Under the pieces are notes generated by a model, which saw only the letters and a program-made list of their open reading frames with translations, did not search any database and was not told the origin of the DNA. A stretch of 64,000 nt of DNA from Denitratisoma oestradiolicum (GTDB taxonomy: Bacteria > Pseudomonadota > Gammaproteobacteria > Burkholderiales > Rhodocyclaceae), in assembly GCF_902813185.1 (NCBI RefSeq), contig NZ_LR778301.1:992001-1056000 (forward strand). Reading direction: 5' to 3'. Within the stretch, counting starts at the first letter, position 1, and each line of letters opens with the position of its first letter. Positions 51,296-59,816 of this stretch are shown piece by piece. The translations under genes were made by a program, and so were the position numbers.

Positions 51296-51819
51296 TCCGG
51301 CCGGTCTTGCGCATGGGGGACGAGCGACTGTGGCGGGTGGCCCGTCCGGTGACGGCCTTCGGCACGGCGGAACTGGAGGCCCTGGTGGCCGACATGATGG
51401 AGACCATGGAGCATGAGGGCGGGGTGGGGCTGGCCGCGCCCCAGATCGGTGTGGATCTGCGCCTGGTGATTTTTGGCTTCGAGCATAGCGAACGCTATCC
51501 GGAAGCGCCGGCGGTGCCCTTCACCGTGCTGCTCAATCCGGAACTGACGCCCCTCTCGGACGAGGAGGAGGAAGGCTGGGAGGGTTGCCTGTCGGTACCC
51601 GGCCTGCGAGGCTGGGTGCCCCGCTGGAAGCATTTGTGCTACCGGGGCGTCGATCTTCAGGGGCAGCCCATCGAACGGGTGGTGGAAGGTTTCCATGCCC
51701 GGGTGGTGCAGCATGAGTGCGACCACCTGGACGGCATCCTCTACCCGATGCGCGTGCGGGACATGCGTCGCTTCGGTTTCGCCGACGAACTGGGCATCGG
51801 CAATGTGGATGACGAGTAG
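51292..51819 (+). CDS. def: Peptide deformylase
   Basis: The metalloenzyme removes the formyl group from the initiating methionine of new proteins. The 175-residue product has motif 1 [10 protein letters not shown], motif 2 EGCLSVPG and motif 3 QHECDHLDG, which hold the catalytic Gln, metal Cys, two His and Glu. It starts with GTG in a GTGA overlap with mtnP. It is not next to fmt, so this may be a second deformylase of the genome. Confidence 0.95.
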   Translation: MIRPVLRMGDERLWRVARPVTAFGTAELEALVADMMETMEHEGGVGLAAPQIGVDLRLVIFGFEHSERYPEAPAVPFTVLLNPELTPLSDEEEEGWEGCLSVPGLRGWVPRWKHLCYRGVDLQGQPIERVVEGFHARVVQHECDHLDGILYPMRVRDMRRFGFADELGIGNVDDE

Positions 51820-51851
51820 GCGGGACTGGTCGCGACACTTTAGGAAGAGTC

Positions 51852-53117
51852 ATGAATACCGAACTGGAAAGCCTGGCGGGTAGCCTGTGGCGGGATTTCG
51901 ATCGGCCCGATGTCTGGTGGCAGATCGGATTGCTGGTGGCTTGTTTGCTGCTGGCGGCTTTATTTGCCCGGGCACTGCGCGCCCATCCGGCTTTCGGCGT
52001 GGGGGAAGTGGGACGGGGGGGCATGCAGCGCCTGGCTTTTCCCCTGGCGGCCCTGGTATTGGTGCTGATCGGCAGGGCGCTGCTGCGGGGGCAGCACCCG
52101 GTGGGACTGCTCTCCCTGGCCGTGCCTCTGCTGCTTTCCCTGGCCGCCATCCGCATGGTGTTCTATGTGCTGAGGCTCAGCTTCAGTACCGCCCGCTGGC
52201 TGGGAACCTTCGAGCGCCTTTTTGCCTTCTGCGCTTGGACCCTGGTGGCGCTCCATGTGCTGGGACTGTTGCCGCAAATGGTGGGGCTGCTGGAGGAGGT
52301 GAGCTTCACCGTGGGCCGGCAGCGGCTCAATCTCTGGCTGGTGGCCCAGGGGGCTGCCACAGTGGTGGTGGCGCTGCTGGTGGCCCTCTGGCTGGGCGGG
52401 CTGGTGGAAGGGCGCCTGGCCCGGGTGGAGGGGCTGGATCGCAACCTGCGGGTGGTATTCACCCGCCTGTCCCGGGCCTTGCTGCTGCTGGTGGCGGTGC
52501 TGATCAGCCTGCCCCTGGTGGGGATCGACCTGACCACCCTGTCGGTCTTTGGCGGCGCCCTGGGGGTGGGACTGGGCTTTGGTTTGCAGAAGATCGCAGC
52601 CAACTATGTGTCTGGCTTCATCATCCTGCTGGACCGTTCGATACGCATCGGCAATGTCATCGCCGTGGGGCCTGATCGGGGCCAGGTGACCCAGATCACC
52701 ACCCGTTACACGGTGCTCAAGGGCGTGACCGGCGTGGAGGCCATCGTGCCCAACGAGGTGCTGGTGAGCTCCGTGGTCCAGAACGAGTCCTACACGGACC
52801 GCAAGGTGCGGATCAGCCTGCCGGTGCAGGTGGCCTACGCCAGCGACCTGGAACGGGTGCTGGCGCTGCTGGAAGAGGTGGCCCGTGCCCAGTCCAGGGT
52901 GCTGGCCGACCCGCCGCCCCAGGCCCTGGTACAGGCTTTCGCCGATTCCGGCATCGACCTGGAACTGGGCTTCTGGATTCGGGACCCGGAAGCGGGAAGC
53001 GGCGGTCTCCGTTCCGACATCAATCTGGCCATCTGGCGTGCCTTCAAGGTCGAGGGCATCGAGATTCCCTATCCCCGGCGGGAGGTCAGGCTGATTAGTC
53101 AGGAATCGGTTAAGTAA
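51852..53117 (+). CDS. Mechanosensitive ion channel, MscS family
   Basis: The 421-residue protein has several N-terminal membrane helices (from about residue 22 onward) and then the MscS core. The pore helix TM3 reads TTLSVFGGALGVGLGFGLQKI with the typical Gly/Ala pattern, followed by the beta domain (IRIGNVIAVG ... GQVTQITTRYTVLKG) and a C-terminal alpha/beta part. Such channels open under membrane tension to release solutes on osmotic downshock. The extra N-terminal helices make it larger than E. coli MscS (286 residues). It follows def by 32 bases. Confidence 0.9.
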   Translation: MNTELESLAGSLWRDFDRPDVWWQIGLLVACLLLAALFARALRAHPAFGVGEVGRGGMQRLAFPLAALVLVLIGRALLRGQHPVGLLSLAVPLLLSLAAIRMVFYVLRLSFSTARWLGTFERLFAFCAWTLVALHVLGLLPQMVGLLEEVSFTVGRQRLNLWLVAQGAATVVVALLVALWLGGLVEGRLARVEGLDRNLRVVFTRLSRALLLLVAVLISLPLVGIDLTTLSVFGGALGVGLGFGLQKIAANYVSGFIILLDRSIRIGNVIAVGPDRGQVTQITTRYTVLKGVTGVEAIVPNEVLVSSVVQNESYTDRKVRISLPVQVAYASDLERVLALLEEVARAQSRVLADPPPQALVQAFADSGIDLELGFWIRDPEAGSGGLRSDINLAIWRAFKVEGIEIPYPRREVRLISQESVK

Positions 53118-53138
53118 GCACCGAGCAAGTCCCAATGC

Positions 53139-53210
53139 GTCATTCCGGCGAACGCCGGAATCCAGGAAATTCAACGCACTGGACACCGGCCTTCGCCGGT
53201 GTGACGGACT
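53139..53210 (+). repeat. Double-hairpin intergenic repeat (copy B)
   Basis: Two adjacent palindromes, ATTCCGGCGAACGCCGGAAT and CACCGGCCTTCGCCGGTG, are joined by about 24 bases. The reverse complement of the sequence at 56656-56729 matches this with only a few differences over about 75 bases. Confidence 0.85.
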
Positions 53211-53325
53211 TAATCAGTGTTCAGTCGTCTCCCCCGTGAGAGGGAGCTTGGCCTGTCCTGAGCCCATCGAAGGGGGTGGGCCTTCCTGCTGCTTTTCCGG
53301 TTTGCCTGGCTAGGGAGCCGTAAAC

Positions 53326-53350
53326 GGAAAAGGCCCGCCGGAGCGGGCCT
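53326..53350 (-). terminator. Terminator of the rpmB-rpmG operon
   Basis: On the minus strand AGGCCCGC, loop TCCG and GCGGGCCT are followed by TTTCCG. It lies 30 bases beyond the rpmG stop codon. Confidence 0.8.
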
Positions 53351-53379
53351 TGTGCAAGGCTGTAATCGATCAGGCGCAA

Positions 53380-53547
53380 TTACTTGAGCTTGATTTCCTT
53401 GTACAGCACATGCTTGCGCACCTTCGGATCGAATTTCATGAATTCGAGCTTCTCGGGCGTGGTCTTCTTGTTCTTGTTCGTGGTGTAGAAATGGCCGGTA
53501 CCCGCAGTGGATTCCAGCTTGATCTTCTCGCGGCCGCCTTTAGCCAT
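53380..53547 (-). CDS. rpmG: 50S ribosomal protein L33
   Basis: The 55-residue protein ([20 protein letters not shown] ... YKEIKLK) is ribosomal protein L33 of the large subunit. Basic composition, the [17 protein letters not shown] segment and the LKLKK-like tail fit the family. It lacks the two CxxC motifs, so it is the zinc-free form. It follows rpmB in an operon with 17 bases between. Confidence 0.97.
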   Translation of the reverse strand: MAKGGREKIKLESTAGTGHFYTTNKNKKTTPEKLEFMKFDPKVRKHVLYKEIKLK

Positions 53548-53564
53548 GATGATTCTCCGTCAGG

Positions 53565-53801
53565 TTAGACCGCTTCGCCGCGGGCACGCAGCTCGGCGAG
53601 GACAGTTTCGATGCCCTTCTTGTCGATGGTGCGCAGTCCGGCGTTGGAAACGCGCAGACGCACGAAGCGGCTTTCGGATTCGATCCAGAAGCGGCGGCTC
53701 TGCAGGTTGGGCAGGAAGCGGCGCTTGGTCTTGTTGTTGGCGTGGGACACATTGTTTCCCACCATCGGGGCCTTACCCGTCACTTGGCAAACGCGGGACA
53801 T
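53565..53801 (-). CDS. rpmB: 50S ribosomal protein L28
   Basis: The 78-residue L28 starts [20 protein letters not shown] and contains the conserved [14 protein letters not shown] and [16 protein letters not shown] stretches. It is a component of the large ribosomal subunit. A strong promoter lies 42-69 bases upstream and GGAG precedes the ATG. The single N-terminal Cys without CxxC marks the zinc-free type. Confidence 0.98.
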   Translation of the reverse strand: MSRVCQVTGKAPMVGNNVSHANNKTKRRFLPNLQSRRFWIESESRFVRLRVSNAGLRTIDKKGIETVLAELRARGEAV

Positions 53802-53842
53802 TTGAGTTGCTCCAGTCAGTCGATTACAGCAAAGCCGGGCAT

Positions 53843-53870
53843 TCTATACGAGACCCCAAAAGTAATTCAA
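53843..53870 (-). promoter_or_regulatory. Sigma-70-type promoter of rpmB-rpmG
   Basis: TTGAAT (-35, 53865-53870) and TATAGA (-10, 53843-53848) are separated by 16 bases on the minus strand. Position and spacing fit the ribosomal protein operon. Confidence 0.65.
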
Positions 53871-53884
53871 GTGTTTTGTCGGAC

Positions 53885-54060
53885 TGAGGAGCAGACCCTT
53901 GATGGATGAAAGTATCGACGAGTGGCTGTCGAGCGTAGCGAGCCAATACAGTAGCCCCGCCCTGGGGCGGGGATGGGGGTGGGGGCGTTCAATTGGCCTT
54001 TGCGCGTTTTGGCCTTTGCGCGTTTTCATCCTCGGGGGTGGTGCATGGCAACCATGCGCG
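53885..54060. other. Intergenic repeat region before radC
   Basis: The stretch contains GAGCGTAGCGAGCCAA followed by a CCCCGCCCTGGGGCGGGG palindrome, the same family as near 8872 and 56025, and a direct repeat TTTGCGCGTTTT. No gene is apparent. Confidence 0.5.
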
Positions 54061-54741
54061 TTAGATCAGTCCCCGCTCGGCGAAGGAGAGGATGGCGTGG
54101 GGGCCGGCCACCACCAGATGATCCACCAGCCGCACCTCCACCAGGGCCAGGGCTTCGCTCAGACTGCGGGTGAGCATTTCGTCGGCCCGGGAGGGTTCGG
54201 CGGCGCCCGAGGGGTGGTTATGGACCAGCACCACGGCGGCGGCATTGCGGGCCAGGGCCTGCTTGACCACTTCCCTGGGGTAAACGCTGGTCTGGTTGAG
54301 GGTGCCCCGAAACAGCTCGTCGTAGTCGATCAGGTGGTTCTGGCTGTCCAGCCAGAGGGCGCCGAAGACTTCGTGGGGCAGGTTGCCCAGCTTGAGCCGC
54401 AGCCAGTCCCGCACCTGGTCGGGAGAACCGAGCAGGTCCCGCCCATGGGCCTCCTCCCCCAGGGTGCGGCGGGCCAGCTCCATCACCGCCGCCAGTTGGG
54501 CCGCCTTGGCCGGCCCCAGGCCGGGGCGGCGCGCCAGTTCGCGGGCGGGGGCGGCGGCCAGGGCCGAGAGCCGGTTGCCGTATCCGGTCAATAGATCCCG
54601 GGCCAGGTCCACGGCGCTCTTGCCCCGTATCCCGGTGCGCAGGAAGATGGCCAGCAGTTCCGCATCGGAAAGGGCGGCGGGCCCCTGGTTCAGCAGGCGT
54701 TCCCGGGGGCGCTCCGCCCTGGGCCAGTCAGAAATCGACAT
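54061..54741 (-). CDS. radC: RadC family JAB-domain protein
   Basis: The 226-residue protein starts [20 protein letters not shown] at 54741. It has a helix-hairpin-helix part ([15 protein letters not shown]) and a C-terminal JAB/MPN+ metal site [14 protein letters not shown] (HxH...SxxD). The original DNA-repair role of RadC was not confirmed; the biochemical role is uncertain. It diverges from coaBC with 40 bases between the starts. Confidence 0.93.
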   Translation of the reverse strand: MSISDWPRAERPRERLLNQGPAALSDAELLAIFLRTGIRGKSAVDLARDLLTGYGNRLSALAAAPARELARRPGLGPAKAAQLAAVMELARRTLGEEAHGRDLLGSPDQVRDWLRLKLGNLPHEVFGALWLDSQNHLIDYDELFRGTLNQTSVYPREVVKQALARNAAAVVLVHNHPSGAAEPSRADEMLTRSLSEALALVEVRLVDHLVVAGPHAILSFAERGLI

Positions 54742-54781
54742 AGTAGAATCTCCGGACCAGACAACGAGGTATTCTAACGTC

Positions 54782-55975
54782 ATGAATCGGACTGTGGCGC
54801 AGTTGCAGGGCAGACGCATCGTGCTGGGCATTACCGGCGGCGTGGCGGCCTACAAGGCGGCGGAACTGGCCCGCCTGCTGGTCAAGGCCGGCGCGGTGGT
54901 GGACACGGTGCTGACCGAGGCCGGCACCCGTTTCGTCGGTCCCCAGACCTTCCAGGCCATTTGCGGTCGTCCCGTATGGACCGCCCTCTGGGATGACCGC
55001 ATGGCCAACGGCATGGCCCACATCGACCTGACCCGGGGCGCCGACGCCCTGGTGGTGGTGCCCGCCACGGCGGATTTCCTGGCCAAGCTGGCCCAGGGCC
55101 TGGCCGGCGACCTGCTTTCCACCCTGGCCCTGGCCCGGGATTGCCCCCTGCTGGCGGCCCCGGCCATGAACCGGCAGATGTGGGAAAACCCCGCCACCCG
55201 GCGCAATGTGGCCCAGTTGCGGGCCGACGGCGTGACCCTGCTGGGGCCGGCCTGGGGCGAGCAGGCCTGCGGCGAGGTGGGGGAGGGCCGCATGCTGGAG
55301 GCCGCCGAGATCTTCGACGACCTGGTGGCCTTCTTCCAGCTCAAGCCCCTGGCGGGCAAGCGGGTGCTGATGACCGCCGGCCCCACCTTCGAGCCCCTGG
55401 ACCCGGTGCGGGGCATCACCAATTCCAGCTCCGGCAAGATGGGCTTCGCCCTGGCCCGGGCCTGCGCCGAGGCCGGCGCCCAGGTCACCCTGGTGGCCGG
55501 TCCCTGTCCCCAGCCCACCCCCCGCGGCGTCACCCGGCTCGATGTGGTCAGCGCCCTGGACATGCGGAATGCGGTGCTGGCCCAAATGCCGGGTCAGGAC
55601 GTGTTCATCGCCGTGGCGGCGGTGGCCGACTACCGCCCGGTCCAGGCCGCCGACCACAAGATCAAGAAGACTGGCGCACAACTGACGATCGAGCTGACCC
55701 CCAATCCGGACATCCTGGCCGAGGTGGCGGCCCTGCCGAATCCGCCCTTCTGCGTCGGCTTCGCTGCCGAGAGCCGGGACCTGGCTACCTATGCCGAGGG
55801 CAAGCGTCAGGCCAAGAAGCTGTCCCTGGTGGTGGGCAACCTGGTCCAGGACGGCCTGGGGGGCGACCGCAACGCCGTCACCCTGTTCGACGCCGCCGGT
55901 GCCCATCCCCTGCCGGAAGCCGACAAGCTCACCGTGGCCCGGGGCATCGTCGCCCATCTGGCCAAGCTGTTGTAG
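54782..55975 (+). CDS. coaBC: Bifunctional phosphopantothenoylcysteine decarboxylase / synthetase
   Basis: CoaBC joins cysteine to phosphopantothenate and decarboxylates the product in coenzyme A synthesis. The 397-residue protein has the N-terminal flavin CoaC part ([18 protein letters not shown], catalytic His in [16 protein letters not shown] and Cys in [12 protein letters not shown]) and the C-terminal CoaB part ([21 protein letters not shown]). ATG 54782 was chosen because the N-terminus then matches the family. Confidence 0.97.
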   Translation: MNRTVAQLQGRRIVLGITGGVAAYKAAELARLLVKAGAVVDTVLTEAGTRFVGPQTFQAICGRPVWTALWDDRMANGMAHIDLTRGADALVVVPATADFLAKLAQGLAGDLLSTLALARDCPLLAAPAMNRQMWENPATRRNVAQLRADGVTLLGPAWGEQACGEVGEGRMLEAAEIFDDLVAFFQLKPLAGKRVLMTAGPTFEPLDPVRGITNSSSGKMGFALARACAEAGAQVTLVAGPCPQPTPRGVTRLDVVSALDMRNAVLAQMPGQDVFIAVAAVADYRPVQAADHKIKKTGAQLTIELTPNPDILAEVAALPNPPFCVGFAAESRDLATYAEGKRQAKKLSLVVGNLVQDGLGGDRNAVTLFDAAGAHPLPEADKLTVARGIVAHLAKLL

Positions 55976-56188
55976 AAGGAGCCCCGCCGCCGGGCCGCCC
56001 CAAGGCGGGGCAGCCAGGATCGGGGAGCGTAGCGAACCAAAGTCACCCCTTTCCTTGGGAAAGGGGTTGGGGGAAAGGCCCCAAGGAGCCCCGCCGCCGG
56101 GCCGCCCCAAGGCGGGGCAGCCAGGATCGGGGAGCGTAGCGAACCAAAGTCACCCCTTTCCTTGGGAAAGGGGCTGGGGGAAAGGCCC
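55976..56188. repeat. 107-base tandem duplication between coaBC and dut
   Basis: Units at 55976-56082 and 56083-56188 are almost identical; the visible difference is GGGGTTGGGGG versus GGGGCTGGGGG. Each holds a CCCCGCC..GGCGGGG palindrome, GGAGCGTAGCGAACC, and CCCCTTTCC..GGAAAGGGG. It fills the whole gap and reaches to 5 bases before dut. Confidence 0.9.
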
Positions 56189-56192
56189 ATAT

Positions 56193-56642
56193 ATGCACCA
56201 CATCGACGTCAAGATCCTCGACTCCCGGCTGCGGGATACCCCTCCCCATTACGCCACGCCCGGTTCGGCAGGCCTGGACCTGCGGGCCTGCATCGAGTCC
56301 CCCCTGAAGATACATCCCGGCGAGACCCATCTGGTGCCCACCGGCATCGCCATCCATCTGGCCGATCCGGGCCTGGCGGCGATGATCCTGCCCCGCTCCG
56401 GCCTGGGCCACAAGCATGGCATCGTGCTGGGCAATCTGGTGGGCCTGATCGACTCCGACTACCAGGGCGAAATTTTCGTTTCCACCTGGAATCGGGGCAA
56501 GGAGACGTTCACCCTCAATCCCCTGGACCGGCTGGCCCAACTGGTGGTGGTGCCGGTGATGCAGGTGGGCTTCAACGTGGTGGATGAGTTCACCGAGAGC
56601 GACCGGGGAGCCGGCGGCTTCGGTAGCACCGGGCACGGCTAG
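56193..56642 (+). CDS. dut: Deoxyuridine 5'-triphosphate nucleotidohydrolase
   Basis: The trimeric dUTPase hydrolyses dUTP to dUMP, keeping uracil out of DNA and supplying thymidylate synthesis. The 149-residue protein carries motif 1 [10 protein letters not shown], motif 2 PRSGLG, motif 3 [14 protein letters not shown], motif 4 RLAQLVV and motif 5 [13 protein letters not shown] 56193 immediately follows the tandem duplication, whose GGGGGAAAGG end is the nearest purine-rich sequence. coaBC-dut is a common pairing. Confidence 0.97.
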   Translation: MHHIDVKILDSRLRDTPPHYATPGSAGLDLRACIESPLKIHPGETHLVPTGIAIHLADPGLAAMILPRSGLGHKHGIVLGNLVGLIDSDYQGEIFVSTWNRGKETFTLNPLDRLAQLVVVPVMQVGFNVVDEFTESDRGAGGFGSTGHG

Positions 56643-56655
56643 GGACACGCCGATT

Positions 56656-56729
56656 AAGTCCGTCACACCGGCGAATGCCGGTGTCCAGTATGTTGATTTT
56701 CCTGGATTCCGGCGTTCGCCGGAATGACG
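56656..56729 (-). repeat. Double-hairpin intergenic repeat (copy C, inverted relative to copy B)
   Basis: It reads CACCGGCGAATGCCGGTG, then about 24 bases, then ATTCCGGCGTTCGCCGGAAT. In reverse complement it matches the copy at 53139-53210 almost base for base, including the GACGGACTTAAT end. The rest of the gap to putA holds a further CGCGCTGCGTTCGACGG repeat-like segment. Confidence 0.85.
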
Positions 56730-56924
56730 CTGAACACTCCTCCACTCCCGTTCCACGGCCTGCTTCGCGCAATCCCGCCTATGCCCCCTTTCTGGGGCGG
56801 GGCTGCTCATCGGCGCGCTGCGTTCGACGGTCGCGATCGGGGCCGTTGATGCTTCTGCACGCCTAATCCATCACCGCAGCTCCTGCCGGATTCGGTCTAA
56901 GCTGAAACCGGAAGGAGATGTGTC

Positions 56925-59816
56925 ATGGATGATCGCCGCACTGTGGGGGTTGGCATCACTGAGGCCGAGATAATGGATATCGGCCTTGCGCTCCATTGCC
57001 GCGCTGCCTCTTCCACGCCCCGCCTCTACCGGGGGCTGTTGGGCCGTCTGCTGCGGCGGACCATGGAGGACGAGGGCGTCCGTCATGCCCTGTTCCAGTT
57101 CATCGACACCCTGCCGCGCCTGAGTCGCGGGCGGGATATCGGCGCCCACCTGGGGGCCTATCTCGATCAGGCCGGCGCCGCCGGCTGGCCCCGGGCCTTG
57201 CTGCGCCTGGGAGAACAACCCCTGTTGGCGCCCCTGGTGAAATGGCAGACCGGCCGCTGGGGCAGGCAACTGCTCTGTCCCGAGAACGCCCGCGCCCTGG
57301 GCCGGGTGATCGGTGCGTTGGCGCCGGCCCGGACCAGTTTCGATGCGGTGGGCGAGGCGGTGCTGACCGAGGCGGAGGCCGACGCCTATCTGGCCCGCAA
57401 CCTGGCCCTGCTGGAATGGCAGGCGGCGGCGGGCGTCACGCCCCATCTCTCGCTGAAGCTCACGGCTCTGTCCCCCCGTTGCGATCCCTTGGACCCGGCC
57501 GGCAGCCGTCGCGCCGTGTTCTCCCGCCTGGAGCCCCTGATGGCGGCGGTGGAGCGCCATGGGGCCGGACTGACGGTGGATATGGAACAGCACGAACTGA
57601 AGCCCCTGCTTCAAGACCTGTTCCTCGCCATGCTGGAAGCCTGGCCCGGGGAGCGCTGGCAGCCCGCCATCGCCTTGCAGGCCTATGGGCCGGACGCCGA
57701 GTCCGATCTGTCCCGGCTGCTGGCCGCCGGCCAGCGCCAGGGCCGGCGCATCGGTGTGCGTCTGGTGAAGGGGGCCTACTGGGATCAGGAACGGGCCTGG
57801 GCTGCCCAGCGGGGCTGGTCGGCGCCGGTGTTCGCCGACAAGGCCGCCACCGATGCCTGTTTTGAAAACCTCACCGGCGAGTTGCTGCGCAGACACGACA
57901 GCCTTTACCCGGCCATCGCCAGCCACAACCTGCGCAGCCAGGCGGTGGCCCTGGCCTGGGTGCGGCACCTGGGCCTGGCGCCGGAGTGTTGGGAGGTCCA
58001 GATGCTCTACGGCATGGGCGAACCCCTGCGCGACGCCCTGGCGGCGGAAGGCGTGCCCTTGCGCATCTACGTGCCCACCGGGGACCTGATCGGCGGCATG
58101 GCCTACCTGATCCGTCGCCTGCTGGAAAACACCGCCCAGGAATCGGTGCTGCGCCAGACCTATGTGGCCGGCGCCGATGCGACGCAGTTGCTGAGCCCGC
58201 CCCGGCTGGCCGCCAAGGAAGCATCGACCGTCGCTGCGCCGGGCTTCGCCAACGCGCCCCTGCTGGACTTCAGTCGTCCCGAGCCGGTGGCGGCCATGGT
58301 CCAGGCCCTGGCGGAGCTGCGGGCTGGGCCGGAACTCGAAATCGCCCCCGATACCCCTGTCCATGAAGTGCGCAACCCGGCCGCGCCGGAGCAGGTGCTG
58401 GCCCGCTTCCCCCTGGCCGACCCAGCCCAGGGCGAGGCTGCCGTGGCCCGGGCCCTGGCGGCCTTTGCCGGCTGGCGCGCCACTCCGGCGGCCCAGCGGG
58501 CGACCTGCCTGCGCCGGGCAGCAGCCGCGATGCTGGCCGAGCGCCACCACCTGGCCGCCCTGATGGTGTTGAGCGTGGGCAAGAACTGGCGCGAGGCCGA
58601 CGGCGACGTGGCCGAGGCGGTGGACTTCCTCAACTACTACGCCGATGCCATGGAGGCCCTGGCCGGCTGGTGGGACACGATCTCCTTCCCCGGCGAGGCC
58701 AACCGCCTGGGCTACGAGCCCCGGGGGCCGGCCCTGGTGATCGCTCCCTGGAACTTCCCCCTGGCCATCCTCACCGGCATGGCCGCCGCGGCCCTGGTGG
58801 CGGGCAATCCGGTGATCCTCAAGCCCTCCCGTCCCGGCCTGCTGCTGGGCCAGGCCCTGCACCGCCTGCTGTTGGAGGCCGGCGTGCCGGCGGACGCCTG
58901 CCAGTTGCTGCCGGCCACAGGAGCCGTGACCGAGGCCCTGGCCGGCCATCCCGACATCGCCATCATCGCCTTCACCGGCTCCCGGGAAACCGGGTTGGGC
59001 CTGCTCCAGGCCGCCCACCGGCCGGTGCCCGGCCAATACCAGATCAAGCAGGTGGTCTGCGAGCTGGGGGGCAAGAATGCCATCGTCGTGGATAGCGACG
59101 CGGACCTGGACGAAGCGGTGCCCGCCATCGTCGCCTCGGCCTTCGGTTATCAGGGACAGAAGTGTTCCGCCTGCTCGCGCCTGATCGTGGTGGGGGACGA
59201 GGCCGCCGCCGAGGCCGTGGCCCGGCGCGTGGCCGACGCCCTGGCGGTCTGGTCCTGGGGGCCGCCGGAAGACCCGGCCCAGGTCTTCGGGCCGATGATC
59301 AGCGCCGAGGCCCGGGATAAGACCCTGGAATACATCGCCATCGGTCGCCAGGAAGGGCGGTTGCTCTATCAGGGGGCGGTGCCCGGAGAGGGCTGGTACG
59401 CGCCCCCCTGCATCTTCACCGGCATCCAGCCCCATCACCGGCTGGCCCGGGAGGAAATTTTCGGCCCGGTGCTGGCGGTGCTGGCGGCGCCGGATTTCCC
59501 CGCTGCCCTGAAGCTGGCCCAGGCAGTGGACTACGGTCTCACCGGCGGCGTGTTCTCCCGCCTGCCGGCCCACCTGGCCCTGGCGGCCCGGGAATTCCGC
59601 GTCGGCGATCTGTACCTGAACCGCAAGATCACCGGTGCACGGGTCGGCGCCCAGCCCTTCGGCGGCACCCGCCTGTCGGGCACGGGCATCCAGGCCGGTG
59701 GGCCGGATTATCTGAAGCAGTTCCTGTGGACCCGGGTGGTGAGCGAGAACACCCAGCGCCATGGCTACATCGGCGCCCGCTCCACCCTGGATTCCGGGGA
59801 GGCATCATGGACCTGA
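56925..59816 (+). CDS. putA: Bifunctional proline dehydrogenase / glutamate-semialdehyde dehydrogenase
   Basis: PutA oxidises proline to pyrroline-5-carboxylate at a flavin, passing electrons to quinone, and then the semialdehyde to glutamate with NAD. The 963-residue protein lacks an N-terminal ribbon-helix-helix, so it is the non-regulatory type. The proline dehydrogenase barrel (about 90-420) includes LSLKLTALSP, RLVKGAYWDQE and YPAIASHN. The aldehyde dehydrogenase part (about 470-930) has APWNFPLAI, E713 in CELGGKN and nucleophile C747 in GQKCSACSR. AAGGAG precedes the ATG. It overlaps the next gene by 10 bases, so ornithine-derived semialdehyde can be used by the same enzyme. Confidence 0.96.
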   Translation: MDDRRTVGVGITEAEIMDIGLALHCRAASSTPRLYRGLLGRLLRRTMEDEGVRHALFQFIDTLPRLSRGRDIGAHLGAYLDQAGAAGWPRALLRLGEQPLLAPLVKWQTGRWGRQLLCPENARALGRVIGALAPARTSFDAVGEAVLTEAEADAYLARNLALLEWQAAAGVTPHLSLKLTALSPRCDPLDPAGSRRAVFSRLEPLMAAVERHGAGLTVDMEQHELKPLLQDLFLAMLEAWPGERWQPAIALQAYGPDAESDLSRLLAAGQRQGRRIGVRLVKGAYWDQERAWAAQRGWSAPVFADKAATDACFENLTGELLRRHDSLYPAIASHNLRSQAVALAWVRHLGLAPECWEVQMLYGMGEPLRDALAAEGVPLRIYVPTGDLIGGMAYLIRRLLENTAQESVLRQTYVAGADATQLLSPPRLAAKEASTVAAPGFANAPLLDFSRPEPVAAMVQALAELRAGPELEIAPDTPVHEVRNPAAPEQVLARFPLADPAQGEAAVARALAAFAGWRATPAAQRATCLRRAAAAMLAERHHLAALMVLSVGKNWREADGDVAEAVDFLNYYADAMEALAGWWDTISFPGEANRLGYEPRGPALVIAPWNFPLAILTGMAAAALVAGNPVILKPSRPGLLLGQALHRLLLEAGVPADACQLLPATGAVTEALAGHPDIAIIAFTGSRETGLGLLQAAHRPVPGQYQIKQVVCELGGKNAIVVDSDADLDEAVPAIVASAFGYQGQKCSACSRLIVVGDEAAAEAVARRVADALAVWSWGPPEDPAQVFGPMISAEARDKTLEYIAIGRQEGRLLYQGAVPGEGWYAPPCIFTGIQPHHRLAREEIFGPVLAVLAAPDFPAALKLAQAVDYGLTGGVFSRLPAHLALAAREFRVGDLYLNRKITGARVGAQPFGGTRLSGTGIQAGGPDYLKQFLWTRVVSENTQRHGYIGARSTLDSGEASWT

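Noticed and set aside
56871..59762. A 963-codon open frame antisense to putA
   Set aside because: It is the mirror of a GC-rich gene with strong third-position bias. The plus strand has clear PutA motifs, and the antisense product is rich in Gly, His and Gln and resembles no family.
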